Assembly (NCBI GenBank): GCA_963854835.1
Contig: OY978529.1
Location: 32,732,055-32,796,054 of the forward strand
DNA from: Megamerina dolium
Taxonomy: Eukaryota > Arthropoda > Insecta > Diptera > Megamerinidae
Direction: 5' to 3'
DNA length: 64,000 nucleotides
Shown: in pieces, positions 1-11,780 of the stretch
How the letters are laid out: every line of letters starts with the position of its first letter
How positions within the stretch are numbered: the stretch's first letter is position 1
Position numbers and translations under genes: made by a program
Notes under the pieces: model-generated
Databases searched by the model: none
The model's input: the letters and a program-made list of their open reading frames with translations, nothing else
Told to the model about the DNA's origin: nothing

Positions 1-344
1 ATATTGGACACCTACTCACGACCGCATTGAAGGGAAAACGCAAGCGAAAATCGAAATCGTTACGCAGCCGGTACGCTCACAGACAAATTCTGTTTACTGA
101 CGGGAAAATCTTCACCGTTGAAGAATCGTTCAATAAACAGAACGATCTTGTGTATGCTCGATCATCCAGAGAAGCATCCCAACTCATCCCGAGGATCCAA
201 AGAGGCCTCTGCTCCAGCGCACAAGGCAAAAACGATTCAACTGTGGCTAAAAAACAACATTCCGGTCTTCATATCAATGTATGATTGGCCATCTGGTAGT
301 CCACATCTCAACCCGTTGGATTATAAGTTGTGGTACGTATTAGA
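1..344 (+). pseudogene. mariner transposase remnant, 5' part
   Basis: The translation contains motifs of a Tc1/mariner transposase: ILFTDGKIF and EESFNKQND, followed in another frame by SAPAHKAK and DWPSGSPHLNPLDYKLW, the last aspartate-bearing block of the catalytic core. About 50 residues between the two blocks are missing, including the region expected to hold the second catalytic Asp, and the frame changes at the junction, so this copy is dead. The element enters from outside the window on the left. Reading stops at the codons for KLWYVL because another insertion begins there; the same frame resumes at 2178. Family assignment is from motif memory; the exact subfamily is not determined. 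Confidence 0.8.
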
Positions 345-589
345 TTTTTCTTTCGAATGGTACCCACCTGTCGGCAAGCAATTGGCAATTCTTCCGACAG
401 TAACAACTTGTCATGAAAAAGCTTCTAAAAGAACTCTGTGACAAAGCTCGGTTTGGACAAACCGGTTCGGAACCGGTTAAAATAAGTAGGTCCCTTCTAA
501 TACTGTCCAAATTTAAGACGCACAACAATAATGGAAGAGAAGCTCAGCCAATGAGCCCTTTGGGGCTTGTAGTGCCACATATTTATTTT
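345..589 (+). mobile_element. tRNA-derived SINE copy 1, 5'-truncated
   Basis: This stretch matches the body and 3' end of the SINE seen complete at 32561-32928, but it lacks the tRNA-like head. It is inserted in the mariner remnant. An 11-bp direct repeat, TACGTATTAGA, lies at 334-344 and again at 2178-2188, bracketing the SINE plus the element that follows. The 3' hairpin AGCCCTTCGGGGCT is present with one loop change (TTTG). Truncation at the 5' end with a target duplication is what LINE-driven retrotransposition produces. Confidence 0.8.
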
Positions 590-2177
590 TATACCCTGCA
601 TAATGCAATATGCATGGTATATTCATTTCGGTCAGATGTTTGTGTCCACTTGAAGGAATCTCCGGAGATATAGACATGGATATATATTCGTGATCAGCGT
701 CGATTAAATTTTCGATTTAACGATGTCCGTCCGTCCGTCCGTCCGTCCGTCCGTCTGTCTGTCACCTGGCTGGTTCGCACGATAACTTGAGTAAATATTG
801 AGCTATTTCGATGAAATTTGGCATAAGTAATCTATGATCCAAGGGTACGGAGGGGATTGATATTGGGCATGATCGGTCAATAACCACGCCCACACCAAGC
901 ATTCAAAGCGACTAACCTCGAAATTTTCAAAATCTTTAACTTGCTATAACTCACATAATATACCACTTGGGACAACAATATTTTGCACATAGAGTTATAT
1001 TATACTACTATACAACCTCACCAAAAGTGGATGAGCCACGCCTACTTTCTAGCGTAGCTCCCATACAAAGTGTCTGTACTTCTTTTAAATTGAAACTGCT
1101 GTAACTTCTACAATCTTCTGTCTAGAATAACCATAATTGACACTTAGATTAACACGGCAGTCAGAAATAACATGACAGAAAATCAATGTGCCACGCCCAC
1201 TCCTTTTTGGGTCTCCCATACAAAGTTGCGGAAATTAAAAAAAATGTTACCGGTTATAACTTGCAAACTATTCAGCGTAGAATAACGAGATTTAAGGTGT
1301 GGATTAGTATTGTACGAGCAACTAGGCTCACAGAAAATGGGCGCACCACGCCCAGTGTTTATCGTAGCCCCCATACAAATTTTAAATTGAAACAGCTGTA
1401 ACTTCGGCAATCTTCTGTCTAGAATAACCATAATTGACACTTAAATTAATATCGTAGTCGGAAATAATCTGGCAGAAAATCAGTGTGCCACGCCCACTCC
1501 TTCATGGGTTTCCCATACAAAGTCGAGTGAATTAAACTAAAATTTTAAGCTCCATAGCTTACAAACCATTTAGCCTAGGACAACGAGACTTAGGGTATGG
1601 ATTAGTATTGTACGAGCAACTAGGCTCACAGAAAATGGGCGCACCACTCCCAGTGTTTATCGTAGCCCCCATACAAATTTTAAATTGAAACAGCTGTAAC
1701 TTAGGCAATCTTATGTCTACAATAACCATAATTGACACTTAAATTAATATCGTAGTCGGAAATAATCTGGCGAAAAATCAGCGTACCACGCCCACTTCTT
1801 ATTGGGGCTCCCATACAAAGTTGAGGAAATTAAACAAAAATGTTAACCACCATAACTTAGAAACTATTCAACGTAGGACACCAAATTTAAGGTGTGGATT
1901 AACATTGAAAAATTAATTGGATTTACTAGAAAGTGGTAAGCCACGCCCACTTTTTATATAGCTCCCATACTAAGCCTCGGAATTATCTTAAAATCCTTTT
2001 ACTTCGTCAAAGTCAACCATATTTCGGGTGTAAATTAGTAGTAAATGCAAAAATTGTTTCTCGAAAAGTGGAAATAAAAGAAAAGTTGGATATTCGAGTA
2101 AACTTTTTATATATAAATCTACATATGCAGGGTATAGTTTGGTCGGCCCCAGCCGACTGTAAGGAGATTTTTTATTT
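590..2177 (+). mobile_element. TATACCC element copy 1 (modular, non-coding)
   Basis: The element begins TATACCCTGCAT and ends with ATGCAGGGTATA (about 2125-2136) followed by a short GC-rich tail ending AAGGAGATTTTTT, so its ends form a 12-bp subterminal inverted repeat. Near the 5' end is a (TCCG)n tract at about 724-753. The interior consists of eight diverged modules, each marked by CCACGCCCACT and CTCCCATACAAAG, at about 884, 1037, 1192, 1347, 1489, 1644, 1787 and 1942, a period of 142-155 bp. No transposase is visible. A nearly identical copy lies at 57290-58860 and a more diverged reverse copy at 60575-62200. It sits in the 3' tail of SINE copy 1. Confidence 0.8.
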
Positions 2178-2327
2178 TACGTATTAGAGGGCATGGCTTC
2201 CTCTACTCGACACCCAAATATTAAATCGTTGAAGCGAGCCCTTGTCCATGCAGCGGACAATTTCCCCATCTCGCGATCGATGAGCAGCCAAATCGTCTCA
2301 AGTCGTGCTGGAAATAATTTCGAATAA
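2178..2327 (+). pseudogene. mariner transposase remnant, 3' part
   Basis: Directly after the second TACGTATTAGA repeat the mariner frame resumes as VLEGMASSTRHPNIKSLKR and runs to a TAA at 2325-2327. It reads naturally onto KLWYVL at 319-342, showing that one transposase gene was split by the SINE and TATACCC insertions. The distal mariner terminal inverted repeat was not identified. Confidence 0.75.
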
Positions 2328-3764
2328 ATTTTTCTAAGGTTTGTAGCCTTTGAATAACCCAATAAAAAGAAAAAAAAAGTTTTGAAAAATATTAATTCGT
2401 TTTCATTTGGCGTCGATTTTTCTGTGTACCAATATTTATGACTTGACTAGGTATAGCAATATACCTTATATTGTATTTAAATAGTCTAAATTAGAGATTT
2501 CAATTTGCACTCGTAATAAGGCAGCAACGATAAATATATGACAAAAGTAAAGTATATTTAGCATGTTGCTTATATTTAGTGCTACCAATTAATATCAATT
2601 TTTCTAATGTACCGAGATATCTTTCTTTAAACACCAAAAATATTTTATTCTACACATACATATACACAATTAACTATAGATTTGTATAGATATGTATATT
2701 CCTACTTAGCTATTAGTTGTGGATAAAAAGCAGTGTTGCCACCATAGAGTGTATTATTTGTTACCGAAAAATAAGTGTATCCTATTCACAGTCAAGCAAA
2801 AAAATAAGCACCGAAAATTAATTGCAATAAATTGAAATGCCGTTGATTACGCGGTGCTACAATCATTTTGTACTTTTAAGATGGCATAGTTGACATTGTA
2901 GATCTGGTAGAGCACACAACACAAAACCGCGTTTCCAATTTTCCATGTACACCCAAAAGCGTTAAATCAATAGTTTCGCAATTTTTTAGGCGATTTAAGA
3001 TTTTGAGAATAAAGAGGATAGTATACCCTTTCGAAGCATATACTTATATCTACGGTATTCGAGTTATAATCGAGAAAACTCGATTGCTAATTTTCTTTAA
3101 AAAATACTGCAAAGGTAGTTACATATCGAAGTGTATACAATCTTGAATAAAATGAGCGTTAAATCTTATAAATCTGATGAAATTTATTGGAGTTATTTCA
3201 TTTTTTATTAAATTCGGGTTTCTATATTTATTAATTTATTACTATTAATATCGATTGAAAGTGATAAAATGTAAAAATAATTTGTTGCATAACATGAATT
3301 TATTTTAATGTCAAATTTTATAAAGGTTTTAAAAAGGTTTACTTCACATTTTACGCTTGTAAGAAGAATAACCTGCGTCACGTTGATGAAGCGACCAGCA
3401 GTAGTCAGCCAACATTTTGAATCGACATTTACCATTAAACTTCGTTTAGAATTTCGCCCTTTTTGTTTCGTTTAAAATGGAATAACCGTATGAAATTATA
3501 TAATTTATTATAAAGTTTTATATAATTTTTTATAAATTAAAATTTTTACGTTGGAGAGAAAAAGTTGTAACATATATCTTTTTTTTAGAAAATATTTGTT
3601 TTTCTTCTTGAGTGAGAAATAGTAAAACTCGAATTTCTCGAAAATTTGACGTGATACAGCCCTATGGTGAGTACCGATCAACTCAGAAAGATTGACCCTA
3701 ACTGATATATTTAATAAAACGTTGAACAAATTATTTAGCTTTTAGCTTTAGGTTTATTCTATAT
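2328..3764. other. AT-rich intergenic DNA, no gene seen
   Basis: No convincing coding signal, RNA gene or structured repeat was recognised. The open frames here are short, Lys/Tyr/Phe-rich and without domain motifs, as expected for AT-rich sequence. Confidence 0.6.
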
Positions 3765-4075
3765 TTATTTAGCAACGTGTAGTGTTCCTTGAAGCCCCGA
3801 AGGGCTCAATATTTTGGACAATATTAGAAGGGACCTACTTATTTTAGCCGGTTCCGAACGGCAGAACTCTTGTGACATCACTTTTTCTGATCTTTGTCAC
3901 AGAGTTCTTTTAGAAGCTTTTACATGGCAAGTTGTTACTGTCGGAAGAATTGCCAATTACTTGCCGACAGGTGGGTACCGTTCGAAAGAAAAATCTTTTC
4001 GATATTAAATTTCTTATGCATCAGGCGGGGATTGAACCACGACCTACAGATCAGAAATCAACACACACAACGGCT
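3765..4075 (-). mobile_element. tRNA-derived SINE copy 2 (reverse)
   Basis: Reverse-complement match to the SINE at 32561-32928. The UUCG hairpin reads GCCCCGAAGGGC near 3794. About 50 bp just inside the hairpin are deleted relative to the full copy. The tRNA-like head is recognisable around 4030-4075 (GGGGATTGAACCACGAC, the reverse of the B box) but decays after that. Confidence 0.75.
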
Positions 4076-4332
4076 TATAAATGCGATATTTTAAAATATA
4101 CACTAAAATACAAACTTAGATCCAATTATACTGGTGAAACTGTGCAGTAATTTTCTACTGATATTGGTAAAATCAAGCCATCAATCAATCATTGGTAAAA
4201 GAAAGCCATACTTAAAGTGTGAATTGGCCATTTCAGTCTCCTGATATCATTTATTCTAAATAAAAAACATTTTGGCTTTAAGTAAAGCTAGGATAACGAA
4301 GAAGTAAAGAACTTTATTAAAATATTTTATTC

Positions 4333-4926
4333 TTACTTACTTACTTATCTGGCCATAACAACCGAAAATCGATTTAGGCCGAAAATAACACGCTTCGCCA
4401 GCCACCTCTGTTCTTCGCTAGCTGGCGCCAGTTAGAAATTTTAAGTGCCGTCAGGTTCTCCAGTACTTGGTCTTTCCACCTGAGGTTTGGTCTTCCTCTT
4501 CTGCGTCGACCTCCCGCGGATTCCGAATATAACACCTTCTTAGCTGGAGCGTGTTCTTCCATTCGCTCGACATGACCTAGCCAGCGCAGCCGCTGGAGTT
4601 TGATGCGCTCTACTATGTCAATATCGGCATACAGCTCGTACAGCTCATGGTTGTACCTTATTCGGTACTCGCCACCAACGCAAATAGGTCCAAAGATCCT
4701 GCGTAGGACTTTTCTCTCGAAAACCCCAAGCATTCGCTAATCCGAGGTGGAAATTGTCCAGGCTTCAGCGCCATATGTTAGGACAGGCATGATGAGAGAC
4801 TTGTAGAGTTTAGTTTTCGTTCTTCGAGAGAGGGCTCGACTTCTCAATTGCTTACTCAGCCCAAAGTAACACCTGTTAGCAAGAGTTATCCTACGCATGA
4901 TCTCCAAGCCGACGTCATTACTGCTG
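4333..4926 (-). mobile_element. RTE-type LINE, 5'-truncated copy
   Basis: The minus strand encodes the C-terminal part of an RTE-like reverse transcriptase polyprotein: LIMPVLTYGAEAWTI, ERKVLRRIFGPICVGGEYR, RLRWLGHVERM and GRRRRGRPNLRW. It is nearly identical to the longer copy at 22654-25313. The 3' end is a (CTTA)n tract as read on the plus strand, typical of RTE tails. A 16-bp target duplication, TTAAAATATTTTATTC, lies at 4317-4332 and 4927-4942. An in-frame stop breaks the protein near 4737. The copy is non-autonomous through truncation. Confidence 0.9.
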
Positions 4927-4942
4927 TTAAAATATTTTATTC

Positions 4943-5983
4943 GTTTATGCAAATTTAGCTATAAATACATGTAGCTCATCCAGTTGCCCCCAAAATGTGA
5001 CTGGTTTAACAATCAATGCAGATGTTAAGAGATTGTATTTGGGATTTTTAAGTACTTTAAATAAAACTTAGATGCAATGAAAATTATTCGAAAATAAGCT
5101 TAATTTACTTAAACTAGTACCAAAGTAGCGGCTGTTACATATTAGGTTATCCGCCATAGAATCTTTAAGCTAAGATGTCATTACCTATTTTTTACTAATA
5201 TTGGATTCATGATAAACAAAGTCCATTGCTACATTAACAGTTTCTTATCAACAGTGGCATGTTGCCATAATAATATACATTTAATATTTTGATTTAATTT
5301 TGTTTTTTTTTTTTGTATGTTTATTTTTTAATTTATTAAATTAACAAGAAATTGATAAAAATAGAAATCAAAGTATTTAAAAAAAATTTGTTTTGTTATA
5401 ATATCAACGATATTACAAACAAAAACTAATAATAAACAACCACAAACAAAATAAAAATTCATCAAAACAATACATAATACTGGCGTACTACACTTGAAAG
5501 AGCCACTACAAGCAAACAACTAGGTGTAATAAATTTTATAATAAAGGTCTTCTAGCCGTATTTCTATTTATCTATGTTTTCTGCTTACTATTTGTGTGTA
5601 CAAGCAATGTTTTTTTCTAAAAATCCAATGAGGGATATTGAAAAGTTTTCTCAAAGAAGTTTTGTATTTTTAATTCGATTGACTTTTAAAATTTAACTAA
5701 GAAATCTAAAAAAAAAAGTAAATATACCAGGAAATCCAATACATAAAATAACGATAATGACACAAGCATGTAACATACAGAGTTGATCATTAGAAAAAAT
5801 GTAGAGCTTTGTGATATTATTTAAATAAATTTTTTTTTTTTTTTTTGTAGAAACTTCATTTTCCCCTAAAAACGCGCAATATATTAAGTCACAGTTATTA
5901 TTCAATATTTCAAGAGTGTGGACGCATTTAAAAGTTATTGTAAAAAGAAAAGTTTTTTCAAGAGCCAACCTAATTCCAGTAAT
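4943..5983. other. Upstream region of the first Nimrod gene
   Basis: AT-rich DNA with homopolymer runs (T-rich at about 5303-5315 and 5831-5846). No gene is seen. The promoter of the gene starting at 5984 must lie here, but no confident TATA or initiator could be picked out. Confidence 0.4.
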
Positions 5984-8789
5984 ATGAAATCTTTACAAAT
6001 ATATATAATTGTATTATTTTGGAGTAGCAGTACTTTAGCTATAATCATCAATGATGCTGCGTATTGTACTAGACAACGTGCTGAAACAATAAAGGTGCCG
6101 ATTAGAAAGACGAAAGTGATTTTCGAAAAATCGGTTGGTTTCATCAGCATGTTCAAGGTAGGTAACTACAGAACAGTGAATTACATTGATTATGTGGATC
6201 GTGTCATATGGAAAATGGAGCACGTTTGTTGCGATGGCTATCAAATGAACGCTGAACAAAAATGTGAACCACATTGTACAATGGGTTGTCCGGAAAATGC
6301 CTATTGTGAAGCACCCGAATATTGTGTATGCCAAAAAGGTTATCAACTAGAACATGAACTTTTGAAGAATTATACATGTAAACCACAATGTGCTGGCGGA
6401 TGTATGGAATTCTCTAGATGTGTAAAACCAAATAATTGTCAATGTTTTCCGGGTTTTCGTAAAATTGATGGTAAATGTATGCCCGTCTGTGTGAAAGCAT
6501 GTCCCATAAATAGCGAATGCTATGCACCAAATATGTGCATTTGTAATGCTGGATATGAAAAGACTAATGACGTTTGTGTAAAGAAATATGGCGTCAGTTT
6601 TATCACAATCGACCCTGTAAATAATATGGAAACAGAGAATGTAACCGAAATCATGAATCTACAGACCGGAATAGATAAATCCACTACAGACGAGTTACAA
6701 TGGGAAAGTACGATGAATGATGATGATGCCAGTACGACTGTATCAAAGGCTCCAATAGTGGAAACTACATTTCGAGCAGTACAATTCATTCAACAGGAAC
6801 TGCTTCAAAAAGTACCTAAAGAATCCGATCTGAATTGGTCTCTGATATTAATCGTTCTAGTCGCAATCATTGTTTTAATATTGGTCGCATCAGCACTATA
6901 CTATTATTGCTATAAGAAACATGGTGGTTTCGATATAAATTTCATTAAAGGTAAATTATAATAATTTGTTTCTTACATAATTGTGAGAAAGTATCAAAAA
7001 TTAGTTTAAGCCGATTAAAAAGGTGCAAGTGCTAAAAGGTCCAAGTGTCATTTAGACCCGTTTAGGCTTTCAATCCCTAAATGGAGACATATTTTTGTAT
7101 CGATCGATTTTCGAAATATTTTTGAGTACGATATAGTGAGCATTTCTTTGAAAAAGATGATTTTTTATCATAATACCAACTATTGGATCTATAACTTAAT
7201 TCGTGCGGTTTGCTAAGAGATGGCGTAACTTGATTATTATTCCATCGTTCCAATATTCCGAACATGCATTGGAAAGCTACTGTAATTGTGCATCTTTCTT
7301 AGTATATGCCATTCATTTGAAGCATAAACAACAATAATTTTTTTTCACTCAAATATGACGAACTTTGTGCCTGAAAGAGTGTTTTTGCGGGGAGTTCTTC
7401 TTCATTACTTTAATATGAAGAAAAGTGCTGCCGAAAGTCATCGTATTTTGGTGGAAGTTTATGGTGAACATGCTGACCTGAGCGAATGTGCCAAAAGTGG
7501 TAATTTTGGCTTTGAAAACGAAGAACGTACTGGGCAGCCAAAAAAGGTTGAAGGACTGGAAGTTGCCAAACACAAGGAGAGCTTGCAGAATCTTTGGGAG
7601 TCACTCAAGCAGCCATTTCAAAACGTTTAAAAGCAGCCGGATACATTCAAAAGCAAGGAAATTGGGTACCACATGAACTGAAGCCGAGAGACGTTGAAAG
7701 GCGATTTTGCATATCCGAAATGCTGCTGAACGTCACAAAAAGAAGTCATTTTTGCATCGGATTGTTGCTGGTGATGAAAAATGGATCCATTATGACAACC
7801 TCAAGCGCAAAAAATCATATGTGAAAGCCGCCCAACCAGCCAAATCAACAGCAAAGCCGAATGTCCATGGAGCGAAGGTAATGCTCTGTATTTGGTGGGA
7901 TCAGAAGGGTGTGCTGTATTATGAGCTGCTAAAATCGGGTGAAGCCATCAATGGAGAACGCTACCGAACACAATTAAGTCGTTTGAAGTGAGCAATAGCC
8001 GAAAAACGCGGAATATGTGACCAGACATGAGTCCATAATTTTCCATCATGACAACGCTCGGCCTCATGTTGCAACAGTGGTCAAAAATTATTTGGAAAAC
8101 AGCGGCTTGGAAGTTTTGGCTCACCCGCCTTATAGCCCAGACCTTGCCCCGTCCAACTACCATTTATTCCGATCAATGCAGAACGCCCTCACTGAAATAA
8201 GGTTCACATCAAAACAGTGTATTAAAAATTGGCTTGATCCATTCTTGGGCGCCAAGCCGGCGCAGCTCTTTTGGGATGGAATCCACAATTTACCAAAAAG
8301 ATGAGAAAAATTCATAGCTTCAGATGGGCAATACTTTGAATAATACTATTGTACATGTTTTTCTTAAATAAACGTACAAATTTGGAAAAAAAAAAACCGC
8401 ACGAATTAAATTATAGATCCAATAGTTTTGAAGTTTTATTTTAAAATGACAATTTTGAAACATGAAAATTCATAAATATTGTACTTGAAAGATTTTAGAA
8501 TAATGAGAAAAGCGACAGTTCTTATATTCATCTGAATAAAACCGGCACTGAGAAGTACAACATCAAATTACTCTTTTAGAGTATATTTGGAAATTATTAA
8601 TACTCATAACTACAAAATTAAAAATGCTCTAAGGAAATTTAATAGATTTAAGCAATTATCGTTTTGTGTTTTTGCCACAAATATTATTGCATGTGACTGA
8701 ACTTTTTTGTTATTTTCTTTGCAGGTAGAAATAATTTCCAATGTGACAATGAATCGAATAAGCATTATAATGAACTAAGATGTGAATAA
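5984..8789 (+). CDS. NimC-type Nimrod transmembrane receptor (gene A), 2 exons
   Basis: Exons 5984-6950 and 8725-8789 join in phase 1 to give 343 residues. Residues 1-19 are a signal peptide. CCDGY at 82-86 is the Nimrod CCxGY signature, and three NIM (EGF-like) repeats follow at about 94-200 with the C-x-P-x-C pattern. A Thr/Asp-rich stalk leads to a transmembrane helix at about 284-308 and a short cytoplasmic tail. The donor after codon 322 is AAAG|GTAAAT and the acceptor is TTTCTTTGCAG; exon 2 supplies GRNNFQCDNESNKHYNELRCE. Without splicing the frame stops after GKL. The ATG at 5984 is chosen because it begins the signal peptide and the open frame upstream has no ATG. Nimrod proteins of this layout (for example NimC4/SIMU) bind bacteria or apoptotic cells on phagocytes; orthology to a particular NimC was not resolved. 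The intron holds a complete mariner insertion. Confidence 0.85.
7183..8422 (+). mobile_element. mariner transposon with degenerate transposase, in Nimrod gene A intron
   Basis: A 1240-bp element is flanked by TA (7181-7182 and 8423-8424). Its inverted ends match over about 29 bp, TTGGATCTATAA at the left and its reverse complement at the right. Inside, from about 7355 to 8340, the plus strand encodes a mariner transposase: KKSAAESHRILVE, GVTQAAISKRLKAAGYIQ, GDEKWIHYDN with the first Asp, FHHDNARPHVA with the second, and HPPYSPDLAPSNYHLF with the third. Frameshifts near 7600, 7720 and 7990 and a stop near 8304 break it. The intact TIRs suggest a fairly recent insertion that is now inactive. 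Confidence 0.92.
8725..8789 (+). CDS. Nimrod gene A terminal exon (cytoplasmic tail)
   Basis: A polypyrimidine tract and CAG at 8722-8724 precede 65 bp that complete the split Gly codon and add 20 residues ending NELRCE before TAA. The tail is hydrophilic, like the tail exon of Nimrod gene C at 15003-15061 (both start with an Asn-rich stretch). This exon is too short to be found as a free open frame. Confidence 0.7.
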
Positions 8790-10676
8790 TTTGACTTCTT
8801 ACTGCTGTTAATATTTTAAAATTAAAGAAAAATTGTTATTTTATCGTAGTATTAATCCTTAGTAATAATTGAAAATAAAAATTCTAATGATCTATTATGG
8901 AAAAACCATGGAATATGCCTAGAATATTCTGAGCTGGTAACTCAAAATATTCGAAATATTACGATTATATTCTCGCTGAGGAAAATAAAAAATATATTGT
9001 ACAATTAGTGCACCTATAAACAGTTAATTAGGATTCTACTCCACTTTAAATTTAATATGGAGAGGTGAAAGCAATAAGCGAAACCCCTTTTGACTCCTAA
9101 AATTTTGGCAAATGAAGGTCTCTATTCTCGCCTTTAAAAATTGCAAAATTCAATATTTCTGGTTAAACGACTTGCTATTAAAAAAATTTATTTCAATTAT
9201 ATTATAAATCTAAATAAAGTCTAGTAAAGAAAAATTCATATTTGTATATTTCTTATGGAAAAGTTTTAAAACTATAAATATCCTATATATACAATACAGC
9301 TATGACTATGAGTATAACAAATGTAATTACAATGTAGTATGTGTGTGTTACGATAAAATGGATATCAGTACTCGGAGTAAAAACCTTCTGATAGCTACAT
9401 ATTTTATGTGCCCAAGAATGTTCAAGAACGAATTTGTGGAGCCAGCACAACAAAAACAACTATAACAGAGAAATCAAAATAAGCCCTCGATGACCGATAA
9501 AACGCCATTTTCCAATTACGCCATTACGTACTGAATATTCAGTAATGGCAGTCAACGAGTTATTTAATATTTAATTTGAATTTCATCAACAAATGTTTGT
9601 TTAAATTAATTCGATTCGATTTCTAATTATGTCAAACTAAATAAATTTAGAATATTTTAAATGTACTATGGAATAATTATATCCTAAATTGATTCAGATG
9701 ATTCCAAATAAATTTTGGAAATTTCATTTCTACTTCAGAAAATTCTAAATGTACTTTAGACCATACTCCAACTATACTTCCAAATATAATACAAACAAAT
9801 GGAATATTCTAAGGCATATTTGAGATTTTCTGAAATGCATTTAACATAAAAAACACTACTTATTTTAAATAATCTGAGATCGATTAAGTGTTAAAGAAAG
9901 CTCAATCTCAATATAATTTGAAATTTTTGTGTATTACTATCGAAATAGTAAAATAAGTCGAATTCTAAATATGCACTTCAGAAGCCAAAAAAAAGAAAGA
10001 AAGTTTTATTTGCTATGTTTCGCTTTCAAAAAATCAATTACACTTCATTTTTAATAATTTTTTTAATGTTGATAGTAAGATATAAAAATATAACAGAATA
10101 CAAATGTAATAGAATGACAGTTGGCTCTGTCACTTAAAATGTCACCGCAATTAGCTGTCAAATTTCGAGTAAAGCTGTAACTTTTATATGTGGTAAATCA
10201 TGTAAGAGCCAAAAACAGCAAATTCTGAGCGCTTCTAAGTGAACAGCACTGACATATGTATGACATTCGTATGTACATTTGCAAAATGGTTGACAAGTAC
10301 TACTAAATAATAATGGACGTTATTCATCATACTCAGCAAAGAAGCTATAAAGCCGCAAAAAACACTCACCAAAAAATAAAACAAAGTCAAATAATGAAAG
10401 AAGAAATAACAACCTTGAAACAAAACAAAAAACTGATAAAACACTGATTTTAATACCGGATGCATTCAAAAATACTCAAAACCGAAATTAAACATACCTC
10501 GCTCACAATCGTCACATGCAAAAGATATGCTTTTTTGCATGTGTTGTTGTTGTTGTTGTTGTTTATTTTTTTAAGCTAGCATACAAAACTAAAAGCTTTA
10601 GGTTTTTGTAAACATCGTTTAGTGCAGGGCTAATACTTAGATTGTGAAGAGTGTTTAGACTAAACGAATACCGAAA
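8790..10676. other. Intergenic region between Nimrod genes A and B
   Basis: AT-rich with no recognisable gene. An AATAAA-containing stretch around 8870 could end the gene A transcript. The region just before 10677 includes a (GTT)n run at about 10542-10562 and should carry the gene B promoter. Confidence 0.4.
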
Positions 10677-11780
10677 ATGAATCAATTAGCTATACTATTG
10701 AAAATTCTTATTACACTATGGCCGCTGCTAATGGTGTTTGTTGCTACTGAAGGGCCCATATGTGAGGTACCATGTGGTCCCAATGCCGATTGTAAAGGTG
10801 ATAACTTTTGTGATTGTCGTGACGGTTATACCAAGACGATTTCTGAAGAAAATGGTTTACCATTTTGCAAGGCCTCTTGTGATAAACCATGCAATGAGTA
10901 TGCCGCTTGTGTAGCACCAAACGTATGCGAATGTGTACAAGGATACGAATATGATGATACTGATGATTCCTGTAAGCCGGCATGCTCAAGCAAATGTCCT
11001 CATGGTACTTGTATACTACCGGAAGTGTGTCATTGTAACGATGGTTATCGTAGTGTGAATGCAACATGTAGTGCGGTGAATGCCAACGATTCATGTGATC
11101 CCGATTATATATGGGATGCTGAATTGGAAATATGCGTCGAACGAAATGATGGACAAAATGGCGCTTCTGTTGACACCACAACAAGAGGATCTACTACGCC
11201 GAAATTGGCTGTAAATGTTAGCGTCGATGTTACTACAGGTAAACCCGACGTTGTCGCACCACTTGTGAGCACACTAAAACCATCTAATTCTACGAGGATA
11301 TCTCACCAACATCATTCCACTTCCACCGCGAACAGAATCAAAACTCAAAATGGCAATGATCACTCATCAGAATATTATACAACGGAACAATCACCGCCAC
11401 AACATCATGATTACAATTGTCCAACTGGATATGTTTACTTTAAAGGTGGCTGCCGTCCAAAGATCGAATTACAAAGTGAAGCACCTACCAAAGGAGGTGA
11501 CTGTGATCTATCATTGTGTGGTGTAGCAAATTCATATTGTATCAATGCGGAGCGATGTGCTTGTCTACCCGGTTTCATATGGCATAATTCTGTCTACAAA
11601 AAGGCAGCAAGTTGTGTCAGCTTGGAATACCTTGAAGAGGTTAAGAAGCGATTAGATCTGAATGAAGATGAAGATGATAGTGGTTGGATTTATATGCTTA
11701 TAACAGCACTTGGTATCGCTTGTATTACATTGGCTTTTATGGTTCTAATTAGTGTACTATATCGATATAATCGAAAATGA
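10677..11780 (+). CDS. Nimrod-family transmembrane protein (gene B), single exon
   Basis: 367 residues. The N-terminus is a signal peptide (about 1-24). Three NIM/EGF-like repeats follow at about 29-131 (GPICEVPCGPNADC and two more), then a fourth partial Cys unit. A long Ser/Thr/His-rich linker with several N-x-S/T sites occupies about 155-250, one more Cys-rich repeat lies at about 277-306 (CDLSLCGVANSYC), and a transmembrane helix is at about 337-360 with only about five cytoplasmic residues. No CCxGY motif is present, unlike genes A, C and D. It lies between two Nimrod genes in the same orientation, so tandem duplication is likely. An AATAAA at about 12175 may be its polyadenylation signal. 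Role by family: cell-surface recognition on hemocytes or other phagocytes; the exact ortholog is not known. Confidence 0.85.
   Translation: MNQLAILLKILITLWPLLMVFVATEGPICEVPCGPNADCKGDNFCDCRDGYTKTISEENGLPFCKASCDKPCNEYAACVAPNVCECVQGYEYDDTDDSCKPACSSKCPHGTCILPEVCHCNDGYRSVNATCSAVNANDSCDPDYIWDAELEICVERNDGQNGASVDTTTRGSTTPKLAVNVSVDVTTGKPDVVAPLVSTLKPSNSTRISHQHHSTSTANRIKTQNGNDHSSEYYTTEQSPPQHHDYNCPTGYVYFKGGCRPKIELQSEAPTKGGDCDLSLCGVANSYCINAERCACLPGFIWHNSVYKKAASCVSLEYLEEVKKRLDLNEDEDDSGWIYMLITALGIACITLAFMVLISVLYRYNRK

Noticed and set aside
1183..1440. Small genes within the TATACCC elements (also at 57871-58128 and 61354-61560)
   Set aside because: The frames are shared only because the elements are repeats; there is no domain, and copies differ by stops.
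3814..4150. Conserved small proteins of 62-72 residues found at several places (also 32642-32836 and 59207-59401)
   Set aside because: All are frames through the reverse or forward SINE body, not genes.
5918..5983. Longer N-terminus for Nimrod gene A
   Set aside because: The open frame begins with GTG and no upstream ATG; the signal peptide starts at 5984.
10744..11184. 146-codon antisense frame in Nimrod gene B
   Set aside because: His/Tyr-rich shadow of the Cys-rich sense frame.
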